Position numbers and translations under genes: made by a program
Part shown: positions 14,066 to 22,886 of the stretch, in pieces
How the letters are laid out: the number at the start of each line of letters is the position of its first letter
How positions within the stretch are numbered: position 1 is the first letter of the stretch
NCBI GenBank assembly: GCA_902574215.1
Contig: CACGMR010000003.1
Span: 1-64,000 of the forward strand
Source of the DNA: an uncultured Pelagibacteraceae bacterium
GTDB lineage: Bacteria > Pseudomonadota > Alphaproteobacteria > Pelagibacterales > Pelagibacteraceae
Direction: 5' to 3'
Length of the DNA stretch: 64,000 nt
The notes under the pieces: model-generated
Database searches by the model: none
Told to the model about the DNA's origin: nothing
What the model saw: the letters and a program-made list of their open reading frames with translations, nothing else

Positions 14066-15481
14066 CTAGTCTAGCTTAACACCAATGTATCGTCTTTGAT
14101 TTTGATTGTTATAGATTGCGAGTAAAACTGTCTTTTGATTTGAATTAAGAACTTCTTTAGTTATATCTCTTAAATCATTAGATGATCTAATTTTTTTCTT
14201 CTGAGCTTCAATAATAATACTGTTAGGCTCTATTGAATTTACTAAAGGGCTGTTGTTAGCAATTTTTGTTATCACAAGTCCAGTAGTCTGATTTGGTAAA
14301 TTTCTATTTTTAATATCCTCTTTAGTCAATGGTCTTACTGCAATTCTTAAACTTTCAATTATTTCTTCATTATTTTGTTTTTGAGTTTCTTTATTTTTGC
14401 TTATTTTGAAATCATCTGAAGTTTCTAATCTTCCTAAAATAACATTTTTAATAATCTCTTTTTTGTCTCTCCAAATTTTAACCTCAACTTTTTTTCCAAC
14501 TTCCGTTCGTGCAACAATTGCTGGAAGTTCTTTCATTTGATTTATTTTTTCTCCATTAAACTCTAAAATAATATCGCCAGCTTGAATTCCCGCTTTTTCT
14601 GAAGGACTATTTTCAGCAACACTTGCAACAAGTGCTCCTCTTGCTTTATCTAATTTTTCAACTTCAGCAATTTCTTTTGTTACATCTTGAATTCTAACTC
14701 CTAACCATCCTCTTTTTGTTTCACCAAATTCGATTAATTGTTTAATTACTATTTGTGCACTGTTGGATGGTATAGAAAATCCAATTCCGATAGAACCATT
14801 ACGTCCAAGAATTGCTGTATTAATTCCAATTACATTTCCGTCCATATCAAACAAAGGTCCTCCTGAATTACCAGAATTTATAGAAGCATCTGTTTGTATA
14901 AAATCTTCATACCTTGATAATCCAATTGATCTATTTCTAGCTGAAATTATTCCAGCTGTAACAGTGCCTCCTAAACCAAATGGATTTCCAATTGCTAACA
15001 CCCAATCTCCAATTCTTGCTTTATCAGAGTCACCAAATGCTACTGGAACGAACTTTTCATTTGTTTCTAATTGCAAAACAGCAATATCCATTAGAGGGTC
15101 AGCACCTAGAACCTTTGCTTTAAATTCTTGATCACCATTTACCCTAACAATAATATCATCAGCATCTTGGATAACATGATTGTTTGTGACTACAATTCCT
15201 TTCTCATCAATTATAAATCCAGAACCTAGTGCAGCAGATTGCCTTTCCTGAGGTGTTCCAAATTCTTTAAACATATCCTCAAAAGGAGACCCTGGTGGAA
15301 ATTGAAATGGGAAAGGATTGGTATTAGTTACCACAGTTGTTGTAGTAGAAATATTCACTACAGACGGCATTAATTTTTCCGCAAGGTCAGCGAATGAAGC
15401 AGGAACTGGTTTAGAGTTTACACTAAGTGAAAAAGTTAATGATAGAACTATGGTTAAAAATATGATTTTTATTTTTCTCAT
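14066..15481 (-). CDS. Deg/HtrA-family periplasmic serine protease (Do-like)
   Basis: Signal peptide, HVI/DIAVLQ/GNSGGPL catalytic motifs and PDZ domains. Confidence 0.9.
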   Translation of the reverse strand: MRKIKIIFLTIVLSLTFSLSVNSKPVPASFADLAEKLMPSVVNISTTTTVVTNTNPFPFQFPPGSPFEDMFKEFGTPQERQSAALGSGFIIDEKGIVVTNNHVIQDADDIIVRVNGDQEFKAKVLGADPLMDIAVLQLETNEKFVPVAFGDSDKARIGDWVLAIGNPFGLGGTVTAGIISARNRSIGLSRYEDFIQTDASINSGNSGGPLFDMDGNVIGINTAILGRNGSIGIGFSIPSNSAQIVIKQLIEFGETKRGWLGVRIQDVTKEIAEVEKLDKARGALVASVAENSPSEKAGIQAGDIILEFNGEKINQMKELPAIVARTEVGKKVEVKIWRDKKEIIKNVILGRLETSDDFKISKNKETQKQNNEEIIESLRIAVRPLTKEDIKNRNLPNQTTGLVITKIANNSPLVNSIEPNSIIIEAQKKKIRSSNDLRDITKEVLNSNQKTVLLAIYNNQNQRRYIGVKLD

Positions 15482-15482
15482 A

Positions 15483-15668
15483 TTAACTCTTAATATAATA
15501 AATTATTATAAAACCTATTAATGCAAAAATAAGTCCGCCTAATCTAAGTTGGCTATCTTTTACAAGTTCTAATTTTTTCAACATACCTTTCATTTTTGCT
15601 GGAAATAAGGCGTACAAAATTCCTTCAATAAATAAGAAAAGACCAAAAGCTATAACTAGCTCACGCAT
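15483..15668 (-). CDS. DUF2065-type small membrane protein
   Basis: 61 aa two-TM ORF between the deg gene and hflC, its usual context. Confidence 0.7.
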   Translation of the reverse strand: MRELVIAFGLFLFIEGILYALFPAKMKGMLKKLELVKDSQLRLGGLIFALIGFIIIYYIKS

Positions 15669-15674
15669 TAAAAA

Positions 15675-16547
15675 TTACTGTTGGATTTCAGGTTTTATAT
15701 TTCCAAAAAATTTAAAAAATTCACTATCAGGTGATAAAATTAAAGAAGTTTCACCACCAATAAGAGCTTTTTCGTATGCCTGCATTGCTCTGTAGAAAGC
15801 AAAAAATTCTGGATCTTGACCAAAGGCGTCAGCAAATATTTTGTTTCTTTCTCCGTCACCTTCCCCTTTCATAATCTCGGATTGTTTTTGAGCATCTGCT
15901 AAGATTACAGTAACTTCTTTGTCCGCAGTTGATGTAATTGTTACTGCCATCTCTGCACCTTTTGCTCTAAATTCTTTTGCTTCTCTCTCCCTTTCAGTTT
16001 GCATTCTTCTATAAATTGCATCACTGTTGGCTTGAGGTAGATCTGCTCTTTTAATTCTGACATCAACAATAGTAATTCCAAAGTTTTTTGCTTCGTTATT
16101 AACACCCTCTTTAATTAAAGCCATTTGCTTAGATCTATCTTTAGATAATAATGTTTGTAATTCTTCTTGACCTAGTACATTTCTAATTCTTGAATTTATA
16201 ATTGTAGATAATCTTGATCTTGCAACTCTTTCGTTCCCCACTGAAATATAAAACTTAAGTGGATCAACTATCTTAAATCTTGCAAATGCATCCACAATTA
16301 ATCGTTTTTGATCTGATGCAATAACCTCTTCTGGTGGAGCATCTAAGTTTAAAATTCTTTTATCTAAATAAACAACGTTTTGAATGAAAGGAATTTTAAA
16401 ATTTAATCCTGGCTTCATTATAATTCTTTTTGGATCACCAAATTGAAGAATAATTGCTTGGTTAACTTCCTTAACTATAATTACTGATAAAAAGGCTACA
16501 ACACCTATTGCAACTAGTACTCCTGCTAAAATTTTTCCAGCTTTCAT
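15675..16547 (-). CDS. hflC: HflC, membrane protease regulator
   Basis: SPFH/band-7 protein adjacent to hflK. Confidence 0.9.
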   Translation of the reverse strand: MKAGKILAGVLVAIGVVAFLSVIIVKEVNQAIILQFGDPKRIIMKPGLNFKIPFIQNVVYLDKRILNLDAPPEEVIASDQKRLIVDAFARFKIVDPLKFYISVGNERVARSRLSTIINSRIRNVLGQEELQTLLSKDRSKQMALIKEGVNNEAKNFGITIVDVRIKRADLPQANSDAIYRRMQTEREREAKEFRAKGAEMAVTITSTADKEVTVILADAQKQSEIMKGEGDGERNKIFADAFGQDPEFFAFYRAMQAYEKALIGGETSLILSPDSEFFKFFGNIKPEIQQ

Positions 16548-16548
16548 T

Positions 16549-17649
16549 TTAATTGGTCGCTTTCTTTTTTAACTCAGGTAAAGGTAAGTATGGAACTACA
16601 CCAGAACCTGCATTTTTTTCAATTATTACTTTATCAATATCTGCTAAAACTTTTTCCATAGTTTCTAAATACATTCTTTCTTGAGTAACTACTTTAGCAT
16701 TTTTATACTCGTTGTAGATTGCTATAAATCTACTTGCTTCACCCTCTGCTTTTGCAACAACTTCTTTTTTGTAAGCTTCTGCAGCTTGTAAAATTTTTTG
16801 CGCTTCCCCTCGTGCTCTTGGAATTACATCATTAGCATAAGCTTCAGCTTCGTTTTTTGATCTTTCCATGTCTGCTCTTGCTGCTTGTACGTCCCTAAAT
16901 GCATCAATTACTTGATCGGGTGGGTCAGCTTTTTGAGTTTGAACTTGTGTAATTTGAATACCACTTTCGTAATCATCTAAGATAGTTTGAATAATTTCTT
17001 GAGTTTCAAGCTCAATTTTAGATCTTCCCTCTGTTAAAATTGGCTGAATGTCACTTTTTGCAATTACTTCCCTCATCGCAGTTTCGGCAGCTGCTTTAAC
17101 AGTTCCCTCTGGATCTTGAATTTTAAATAAAAAATTACCAGCGTCTTTAATTACCCAAAATACTGAAAAGTCTATGTTAACAATATTTTCGTCTCCAGTT
17201 AACATTAAGCTTTCTTGCGGTACATCTGCAACCCCACCACCTGTAGAAAAACCACTATCTCTCTCAGATCTAAATCCTATATCCATTCGATTTACTTTAG
17301 TGACTTTTGGTGTTTGAACAGTTTCAACTGGAAAAGGTATATGATAATTCAAACCAGGCTGTGTAGTTTTTACAAACTTTCCAAATCTTAATACAACGCC
17401 CTGTTCATCGGGTAGCACTCTATAAAGTCCGCTCGCTAACCATACAAAAACTAAAACTAATAAAATTAAACCTATTGATTTTCCACCAGAAGTTTTTCCA
17501 CCAGGTAAAAATCTTTTAATTTTATCTTGAAGATCTCTAATTAATTCATCGACGTTTGGTGGTGTCGGACCTCTACCTGATCCATTACCTCCACCACCTC
17601 CGCCAGGAGGTGCTCCCCAAGGACTTTGATCTTTAAAATCGTCTGACAT
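16549..17649 (-). CDS. hflK: HflK, membrane protease regulator
   Basis: Gly/Pro-rich N-terminus (QSPWGAPPGGGGGG) plus SPFH domain. Confidence 0.92.
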   Translation of the reverse strand: MSDDFKDQSPWGAPPGGGGGGNGSGRGPTPPNVDELIRDLQDKIKRFLPGGKTSGGKSIGLILLVLVFVWLASGLYRVLPDEQGVVLRFGKFVKTTQPGLNYHIPFPVETVQTPKVTKVNRMDIGFRSERDSGFSTGGGVADVPQESLMLTGDENIVNIDFSVFWVIKDAGNFLFKIQDPEGTVKAAAETAMREVIAKSDIQPILTEGRSKIELETQEIIQTILDDYESGIQITQVQTQKADPPDQVIDAFRDVQAARADMERSKNEAEAYANDVIPRARGEAQKILQAAEAYKKEVVAKAEGEASRFIAIYNEYKNAKVVTQERMYLETMEKVLADIDKVIIEKNAGSGVVPYLPLPELKKKATN

Positions 17650-17700
17650 ATGCCAAAGTATATAGTGTCTTTATTGCAAAAAACAAGTAATGATACTTTT

Positions 17701-18525
17701 ATGACTGATAAAAAACCTGAACTTAGTGCCGCAATGAAAAGTAAGCTAGAGCCTAAAAAATTCACTAAAAATCCTATTCTTGGAACTAAGTTTACAATTG
17801 CCATATCGAGTGCAAAAGGTGGTGTTGGAAAATCTACATTTGCAACGAATCTTGCTTTAGCTTTGAAAAAAGTTGGATGCAAAGTTGGTCTTTTAGATGC
17901 AGATATTTATGGCCCATCAATTCCTAAAATGTTTGATATTAATGAAAAACCAAAAAGTGATGGTCAAAAATTAGATCCAATTACAAAATATGACATTCAA
18001 TGTATGTCTATTGGTTTTTTAGCTGACCAACAAACGCCAATGATATGGCGTGGTCCTATGGTAACAAGTGCAATTAAAACTTTTACTCAGAAAGTAAATT
18101 GGAAAGATTTAGATTTTATTATAGTAGATATGCCCCCAGGAACTGGAGACACTCAACTTACTTTTTCGCAAGAAATTAAAATGGATGGTGCAATAATTGT
18201 AAGTACACCTCAAGAAGTAGCTCTTTTAGACGTTAAAAGAGGAATTAAAATGTTTGATAAACTTGGAGTTAAGATTTTAGGTTTAGTTGATAACATGAGT
18301 TTTTTTATTGGAGACGATGGAAAAAAATATAAAATTTTTGGAGAAGGTGGAGTTAAAAAAACTGCAGAGGAATTTCAAAAAGAATTTTTGGGTGAGATTC
18401 CAATTAATCCAGAAGTTGGTAAAACTGGAGATGATGGAAAGCCAATTGTGGAAACTAACCCCGAGCATGAAATTTCAAAAATATATCTAAATTTTGCTGA
18501 AAAAATTAAATCAACTTATCTTTAA
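17701..18525 (+). CDS. mrp: Mrp/ApbC-type Fe-S cluster carrier ATPase
   Basis: [21 protein letters not shown] deviant Walker A; likely start at 17701 (ORF track starts at 17650). Confidence 0.87.
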   Translation: MTDKKPELSAAMKSKLEPKKFTKNPILGTKFTIAISSAKGGVGKSTFATNLALALKKVGCKVGLLDADIYGPSIPKMFDINEKPKSDGQKLDPITKYDIQCMSIGFLADQQTPMIWRGPMVTSAIKTFTQKVNWKDLDFIIVDMPPGTGDTQLTFSQEIKMDGAIIVSTPQEVALLDVKRGIKMFDKLGVKILGLVDNMSFFIGDDGKKYKIFGEGGVKKTAEEFQKEFLGEIPINPEVGKTGDDGKPIVETNPEHEISKIYLNFAEKIKSTYL

Positions 18526-19453
18526 GATCAAAAGCAGTCATTAATTCATTCCACTCTCTTTTAGACAGGCCAGAACTTTCAACATCTACATTCTCACCTT
18601 TAATAAGTTTTTGAATAATTAACTTTCCTTTTGCGGAAACCTCAGTACCACCAACTCTATAATCCATAAAAGCGTCATAAGTTATAGGAACCCATTTTTT
18701 TACAGTATCCAGCATTATGTCAGCATAAACTCTAATTTCATATTGAGCATGACTATCAGCTCTTAATCTTAAAAAATTCATTAAGTTTAATAAATCAGTT
18801 TTCCAATACCATTGCGTGTAGGTATTTAGTGTTAAATTCATTCTTGCAAGTTCTCTCGCTAAACCTTTTTTATTTTCATCAATAGTTGATCCATCAAATC
18901 TTTCATTAAGCATAGTCTCATAATTATCATAAGTTCTCTCTGCATCACTTTTTAAAAGTTCCAAAACTTCCTCCGCCTGTTTACCTTCTAAGACATCTCC
19001 TCTACCCTGTCGGTTACTAATTGATTGAGCAGCTAAATTTTCTTGTGATGGCAAATAAAATTCTTTATCTAAAATTGAATATCTAGCAGAATATTCATTA
19101 ACATTTGCAGTTCTATGTCTAATCCATTGTCTTGCAATAAATATTGGAAGCTTAACATGATATTTAATTTCACACATTTCAAATGGAGTGCTGTGCCAAT
19201 GCCTCATCAAATATTTTATTAAACCTTTATCAGTTGAAACTTGTTTGGTTCCTTTTCCGTAAGATACTCTAGCTGATTGAACTATAGATGTATCATCACC
19301 CATATAATCAACAACTCTTACAAAACCATGATCTAAAGCTGGAATTGCTTCATATAATATTTTTTCAAGCTCAGGAGCAGTAACTCTTTTTGTTTGATTG
19401 CTTTGAGATTGTTGATTTTTTATTTCTTCTTGTTGTTCTTTAGTTAATTTCAT
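18506..19453 (-). CDS. thyX: Flavin-dependent thymidylate synthase
   Basis: [19 protein letters not shown] ThyX motif; likely start MKLTKEQQ at 19453, the longer ORF (to 19576) overlaps the tmRNA gene. Confidence 0.93.
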   Translation of the reverse strand: MKLTKEQQEEIKNQQSQSNQTKRVTAPELEKILYEAIPALDHGFVRVVDYMGDDTSIVQSARVSYGKGTKQVSTDKGLIKYLMRHWHSTPFEMCEIKYHVKLPIFIARQWIRHRTANVNEYSARYSILDKEFYLPSQENLAAQSISNRQGRGDVLEGKQAEEVLELLKSDAERTYDNYETMLNERFDGSTIDENKKGLARELARMNLTLNTYTQWYWKTDLLNLMNFLRLRADSHAQYEIRVYADIMLDTVKKWVPITYDAFMDYRVGGTEVSAKGKLIIQKLIKGENVDVESSGLSKREWNELMTAFDLKDKLI

Positions 19454-19489
19454 GATTGTTGTTGAATCTGTTGTAATTACTTTTATATT

Positions 19490-19755
19490 AATAATGTTGG
19501 TTTTCCAACTACGACGATAAACGAATTTCGTAATAACCATTGCGGACGTGGGGGCAGTACCCACCACCTCCACCATTACAACTTATGGGGGTGAACTAGA
19601 TTCGACGGGTGACTAAAGGCTATTCTTTCGTTCGGGATTGTTCCACCGTAAAGGGCTAATTTATAATTGCTAACGAAAGTTACGCACTTGCTGCATAATT
19701 AACTTGGTTAATTAAGCAAACGGGGTCCGGGGCACCTGGCAACAGAACGCCCCCT
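19490..19755 (+). ncRNA. ssrA: tmRNA, circularly permuted two-piece form (acceptor piece ~19490-19575, 11-nt spacer 19576-19586, coding piece 19587-~19755)
   Basis: Acceptor stem GGGGGTG (19587-19593) pairs with CACCTCC (19565-19571) upstream, followed by A-CCA (19572-19575); T-arm GTGGG-GGCAGTA-CCCAC (19548-19564); GGATTCGACGGG-like D region (GATTCGACGGG); tag ORF GCT AAC GAA AGT TAC GCA CTT GCT GCA TAA = ANESYALAA (19669-19698); following hairpin TAATTAAC-TTG-GTTAATTA; 5' hairpin GTTGG-TTTT-CCAAC (19496-19509). Outer ends approximate. Confidence 0.93.
19729..19753 (+). repeat. ssrA 3'-end repeat copy 1 (native)
   Basis: GGGGCACCTGGCAACAGAACGCCCC; ends can pair GGGGC/GCCCC. Confidence 0.95.
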
Positions 19756-19766
19756 ATAAATAGTTT

Positions 19767-19916
19767 ATGAATACAAAAAATGTATTAATAATTGTTGTTG
19801 GTTTGATTATAGCAGTTTTCGTATTTCAATATTTTTCTGATTATAAAACTTGCTTAAGAGAATTCAGCGACAGAAACAGATATGCTCAAAATAGTCTTTG
19901 TAAGGATAAGAGATAA
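19767..19916 (+). CDS. Small single-TM protein (49 aa), cassette unit 1
   Basis: ATG..TAA reads MNTKNVLIIVVGLIIAVFVFQYFSDYKTCLREFSDRNRYAQNSLCKDKR*; stop lies 1 nt before repeat copy 2. Below the ORF-track length cutoff. Confidence 0.55.
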   Translation: MNTKNVLIIVVGLIIAVFVFQYFSDYKTCLREFSDRNRYAQNSLCKDKR

Positions 19917-19917
19917 T

Positions 19918-19940
19918 GGCACCTGGCAACAGAACGCCCC
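19918..19940 (+). repeat. ssrA 3'-end repeat copy 2
   Basis: GGCACCTGGCAACAGAACGCCCC, 23 nt identical to copy 1, lacks the first two G. Confidence 0.95.
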
Positions 19941-19994
19941 TAACTAATCTAATACTTTGCTTTGTTTTAAATACTAATTAGCTTTTAAATTTAA

Positions 19995-20019
19995 TTTGGT
20001 CGGCCGTGAGTCGGCATTT
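19995..20019 (+). repeat. Inner direct repeat, left copy, flanking the GIY-YIG ORF
   Basis: TTTGGTCGGCCGTGAGTCGGCATTT; 23/25 identical to the copy at 21608-21632; overlaps first base of the minus-strand stop codon. Confidence 0.9.
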
Positions 20020-21584
20020 TAATTAATTTTATTCCAAGGTTTTGGCCTTTTCATATGTTTAACTGCTTTTAGAAAAAAACCATTTCTTTGTGCAAAGCGA
20101 TATGACGAAGGAGAGTTTTTTTTCCAAACTGATCTATATTTATATTTTTTTGCCTCTTTTATAGCTTTCACCTTTGACCACTTTGATGCTTTTCCCATAA
20201 CTTTTTTAAGTTTATTGGTTATTCTAGGATCGTTTAATAATTTTCTTTGTTGAGCAGCTGCATAAGACTTTTTATCTTTTTCAAGCCAGTCTTTGAAAGA
20301 TTTAAACTTTAAGGCAGCTTTAATAACTTTTTCATCTGTCCATTTTTTCTCCCATAATCTGGTCATATGTTTTGTGGCCTGATTTAGAATATTCATCGAC
20401 CAAGCTGCAGAATAGCTTAGTTTATCTTTCTTTAACCAATCTTTTATTGTTTGATATTTCTTAGCTTCGATTAAAATTTTTTCTTTTGTCCATTTAATAT
20501 TAATTCCTCCAAGACTTCCTGCTTTAGCACGGTTTAGAACAATATATTTTTTTTTTCTATATTGATTAATTAGCTTATCCTCAATTTTGATAGCCTCATC
20601 TGCTAAAATATATTTTGTTAATTGTTTAGTTATTATTGAATTTTTGCCATATTCTTTAATCAATTTTATTATTCTTTTAGTTTCAAAATGATCTCTCATT
20701 CTTCTTTCAAAATAACCTGTTAAACCTATATAAATTATTTTTTTTCCAACAACTGAAATGCTATAAACACAACGCATTTTTTTATTTCCAATTGGTGTCA
20801 TGTGATTAGTTAGTTCATCAATCCAACTATTTTTTAAGCATGCTCTATATGCGGCTGGTTCATTAGTTATCCATTCAACCTTTGTTTTATATTTTAGCGC
20901 AGATTGTTTAACTTTTTCTTTTGTCCAGTATCCTTTCTCTCTAATTTTTATCATTCGTTTTGTGAGTTCTTTTAAAAGTCCTCTTGCTGATGCAGTAGCA
21001 TAAGCGCTTTCTTCTTTAGTTCGCCACTCTTTAACAGTTTCATATTTAGAGGCTGAATTTTTCAAAAGCTCATCAGTCCATTTAGCTGGACTTCTTCGAC
21101 CTAAGTTAACTCCCTTGGTACTTGGTCTTATCATATGTTTAGTGGCTAATTTTAAAATACCCATTCTTTGCGCTGCAGCATATGCTCCTCCACTCTTTTC
21201 ACCCCATCTAACTCTATGTTTAAATTTCTTAGCATCTTCAAGGATTTTTTCTTTTGTCCAAATTCTTAATCCTTTCCAGGCTGGTCTAACCATATGGGCT
21301 GTTGCTTCCTTCAACCAACCTTTGTTAAATGCCGCATCATAAGCTCCACTAAAATTATTGGTCCATTCTTTTATTGTTTTAAATTTTTTTGCATTTTTTA
21401 TAACATTTTGTTTTGTCCATTTTCTCGTCATGTCTGGTCTATCCATGTGACTTGTTGCTTTAGCAAACCAACCATTTTTTCTCGCAGAATTATATGAACT
21501 ATTTGAGTTCTTCGCCCATTCTGATTTTGAATTATATTTTTTTGCGTCTTTAAGTACGATTTCTTTTGTCCATTTTTCTTTCAT
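20019..21584 (-). CDS. GIY-YIG endonuclease domain embedded in tandem ~50-aa WTKEKxxxxAKKYKTxxEWxxxxxxAYxAAxxxGWLxxATxHM repeats (cassette unit 2)
   Basis: Central VYSISVVGKKIIYIGLTGYFERRMRDHF...EDKLI...LNRAKAGSLGG matches GIY-YIG core (Y, R, E, N residues); about 5 repeats before and 3 after it. Confidence 0.85.
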   Translation of the reverse strand: MKEKWTKEIVLKDAKKYNSKSEWAKNSNSSYNSARKNGWFAKATSHMDRPDMTRKWTKQNVIKNAKKFKTIKEWTNNFSGAYDAAFNKGWLKEATAHMVRPAWKGLRIWTKEKILEDAKKFKHRVRWGEKSGGAYAAAQRMGILKLATKHMIRPSTKGVNLGRRSPAKWTDELLKNSASKYETVKEWRTKEESAYATASARGLLKELTKRMIKIREKGYWTKEKVKQSALKYKTKVEWITNEPAAYRACLKNSWIDELTNHMTPIGNKKMRCVYSISVVGKKIIYIGLTGYFERRMRDHFETKRIIKLIKEYGKNSIITKQLTKYILADEAIKIEDKLINQYRKKKYIVLNRAKAGSLGGINIKWTKEKILIEAKKYQTIKDWLKKDKLSYSAAWSMNILNQATKHMTRLWEKKWTDEKVIKAALKFKSFKDWLEKDKKSYAAAQQRKLLNDPRITNKLKKVMGKASKWSKVKAIKEAKKYKYRSVWKKNSPSSYRFAQRNGFFLKAVKHMKRPKPWNKIN

Positions 21585-21607
21585 AATAAATAAGCTAACA
21601 CAAAGAT

Positions 21608-21632
21608 TTTGGTCGGCCTAGAGTCGGCATTT
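21608..21632 (+). repeat. Inner direct repeat, right copy, flanking the GIY-YIG ORF
   Basis: TTTGGTCGGCCTAGAGTCGGCATTT. Confidence 0.9.
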
Positions 21633-21688
21633 GCAATCAAATATAGACTTTTCAATTCAAATTATTCGCGAATAATGGTACAAAGTTC

Positions 21689-21713
21689 GGGGCACCTGGC
21701 AACAGAACGCCCC
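21689..21713 (+). repeat. ssrA 3'-end repeat copy 3
   Basis: GGGGCACCTGGCAACAGAACGCCCC, identical to copy 1; preceded by ACAAAGTTC. Confidence 0.95.
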
Positions 21714-21811
21714 TTCGTATTGTAAAATTAATTTTATTTATCAACGTAAATTTGAAAATTCAACCGAACGATTCGTCCTGTACTCGTCAAAAATTATCAA
21801 GAAAATTTTTA

Positions 21812-22150
21812 TTAATAAAAACTTTTATCAGTTAGGAATAGGTAAGCATAATAAATTAAACCCAATCCATTGGCAGCGCAATAAACGTACGTTAAGTAGC
21901 CCCATACTGCACTCTGTTTTTTTTGTTCTTTTTCTTTAACGTATTTCTCTGCATTAGCCGCTAAACATATAACTATGGAAGCTGAAATTATAACACCCGG
22001 CACCATAACCCATCTACCAATTAACTCTGAAAAAAATCCTGCTGCGAAGCCTACTACAGTTAATCCAACAACACCAAACAACCAAAAAGATGTTGGTAAA
22101 TCTAAATTACCATCAGCAAATCTATCAAGTACTGTTTTCTCTTGAGCCAT
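21812..22150 (-). CDS. Small integral membrane protein of unknown function (cassette unit 3)
   Basis: 112 aa ORF with several hydrophobic segments, only ORF in the unit. Confidence 0.65.
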   Translation of the reverse strand: MAQEKTVLDRFADGNLDLPTSFWLFGVVGLTVVGFAAGFFSELIGRWVMVPGVIISASIVICLAANAEKYVKEKEQKKQSAVWGYLTYVYCAANGLGLIYYAYLFLTDKSFY

Positions 22151-22272
22151 TAGTTATTAATATCAAAATATTTGGTTTATGACGAGTAAATTTTAACTCT
22201 TCACTTACTCGTCTGATACTTTAATTTTTTGTGATTTTGGAAAAATTATTAGCTATAATCAAACAAAGTTCG

Positions 22273-22296
22273 GGCACCTGGCAACAGAACGCCCCC
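22273..22296 (+). repeat. ssrA 3'-end repeat copy 4
   Basis: GGGCACCTGGCAACAGAACGCCCC, one G shorter than copy 1; preceded by ACAAAGTTC as in copy 3. Confidence 0.95.
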
Positions 22297-22316
22297 TCAA
22301 AAAGAATTAAAGTATC

Positions 22317-22886
22317 TCAATATGTTGAAACAACACCCAATTGAAAATCTTTAAATTTCTTTGTTGTTACAGACATAGTAAAATTATTTGCGAATCTGTT
22401 TTGCATTCTTTTTGACCACTCATAACATTCTAAAGAAATGACTTTATCATCTTTTTTAAACTCATATGTTGTAACATAACTCTCACCTTTTTCATCTGAC
22501 CCATTTGGAAATCTAGAATATTTTCCGTCAATATTTAGAATATTTGAAATTAAGTTATTGTATTCCTTCATCTTAACCAAACAAGCGTCAGGTCTTTCAA
22601 TAAATATTCTGCCATTAATATATAAAATTTTATAACGTGGGTCTGACTTTTTATAATCTATTTCTACAGTTTCGAATGTCTTAAATTTAGGATCATTTTC
22701 AATTATACTGGTAACAAAATTTTTATCATCGAAATAATAATATTCTGTGTCCTTAAGTTTTTTCTTTGAAAAAAAATCTAAAGCACTTTCACCTAAACAA
22801 ATCTTTTCTATTGAAATACAATCCTTGGCATTTACTGGATAAAACCACATTAAAACTAGAAAAATGTACAAAAATAATTTTTTCAT
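22317..22886 (-). CDS. Exported protein of unknown function (cassette unit 4)
   Basis: 189 aa ORF with signal peptide MKKLFLYIFLVLMWFYPVNAKDC. Confidence 0.7.
   Translation of the reverse strand: MKKLFLYIFLVLMWFYPVNAKDCISIEKICLGESALDFFSKKKLKDTEYYYFDDKNFVTSIIENDPKFKTFETVEIDYKKSDPRYKILYINGRIFIERPDACLVKMKEYNNLISNILNIDGKYSRFPNGSDEKGESYVTTYEFKKDDKVISLECYEWSKRMQNRFANNFTMSVTTKKFKDFQLGVVSTY

Noticed and set aside
17541-17882. 113-aa minus ORF spanning hflK start and mrp
   Set aside because: Overlaps two solid genes; no recognisable product.
19454-19576. N-terminal extension of the thyX ORF ([25 protein letters not shown]...)
   Set aside because: It is antisense to the tmRNA acceptor piece; ThyX homology plausibly starts at MKLTKEQQ (19453).
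21661-21676. Perfect palindrome ATTATTCGCGAATAAT before repeat copy 3
   Set aside because: Could be an operator or boundary, but one occurrence in AT-rich DNA is not enough to claim function.
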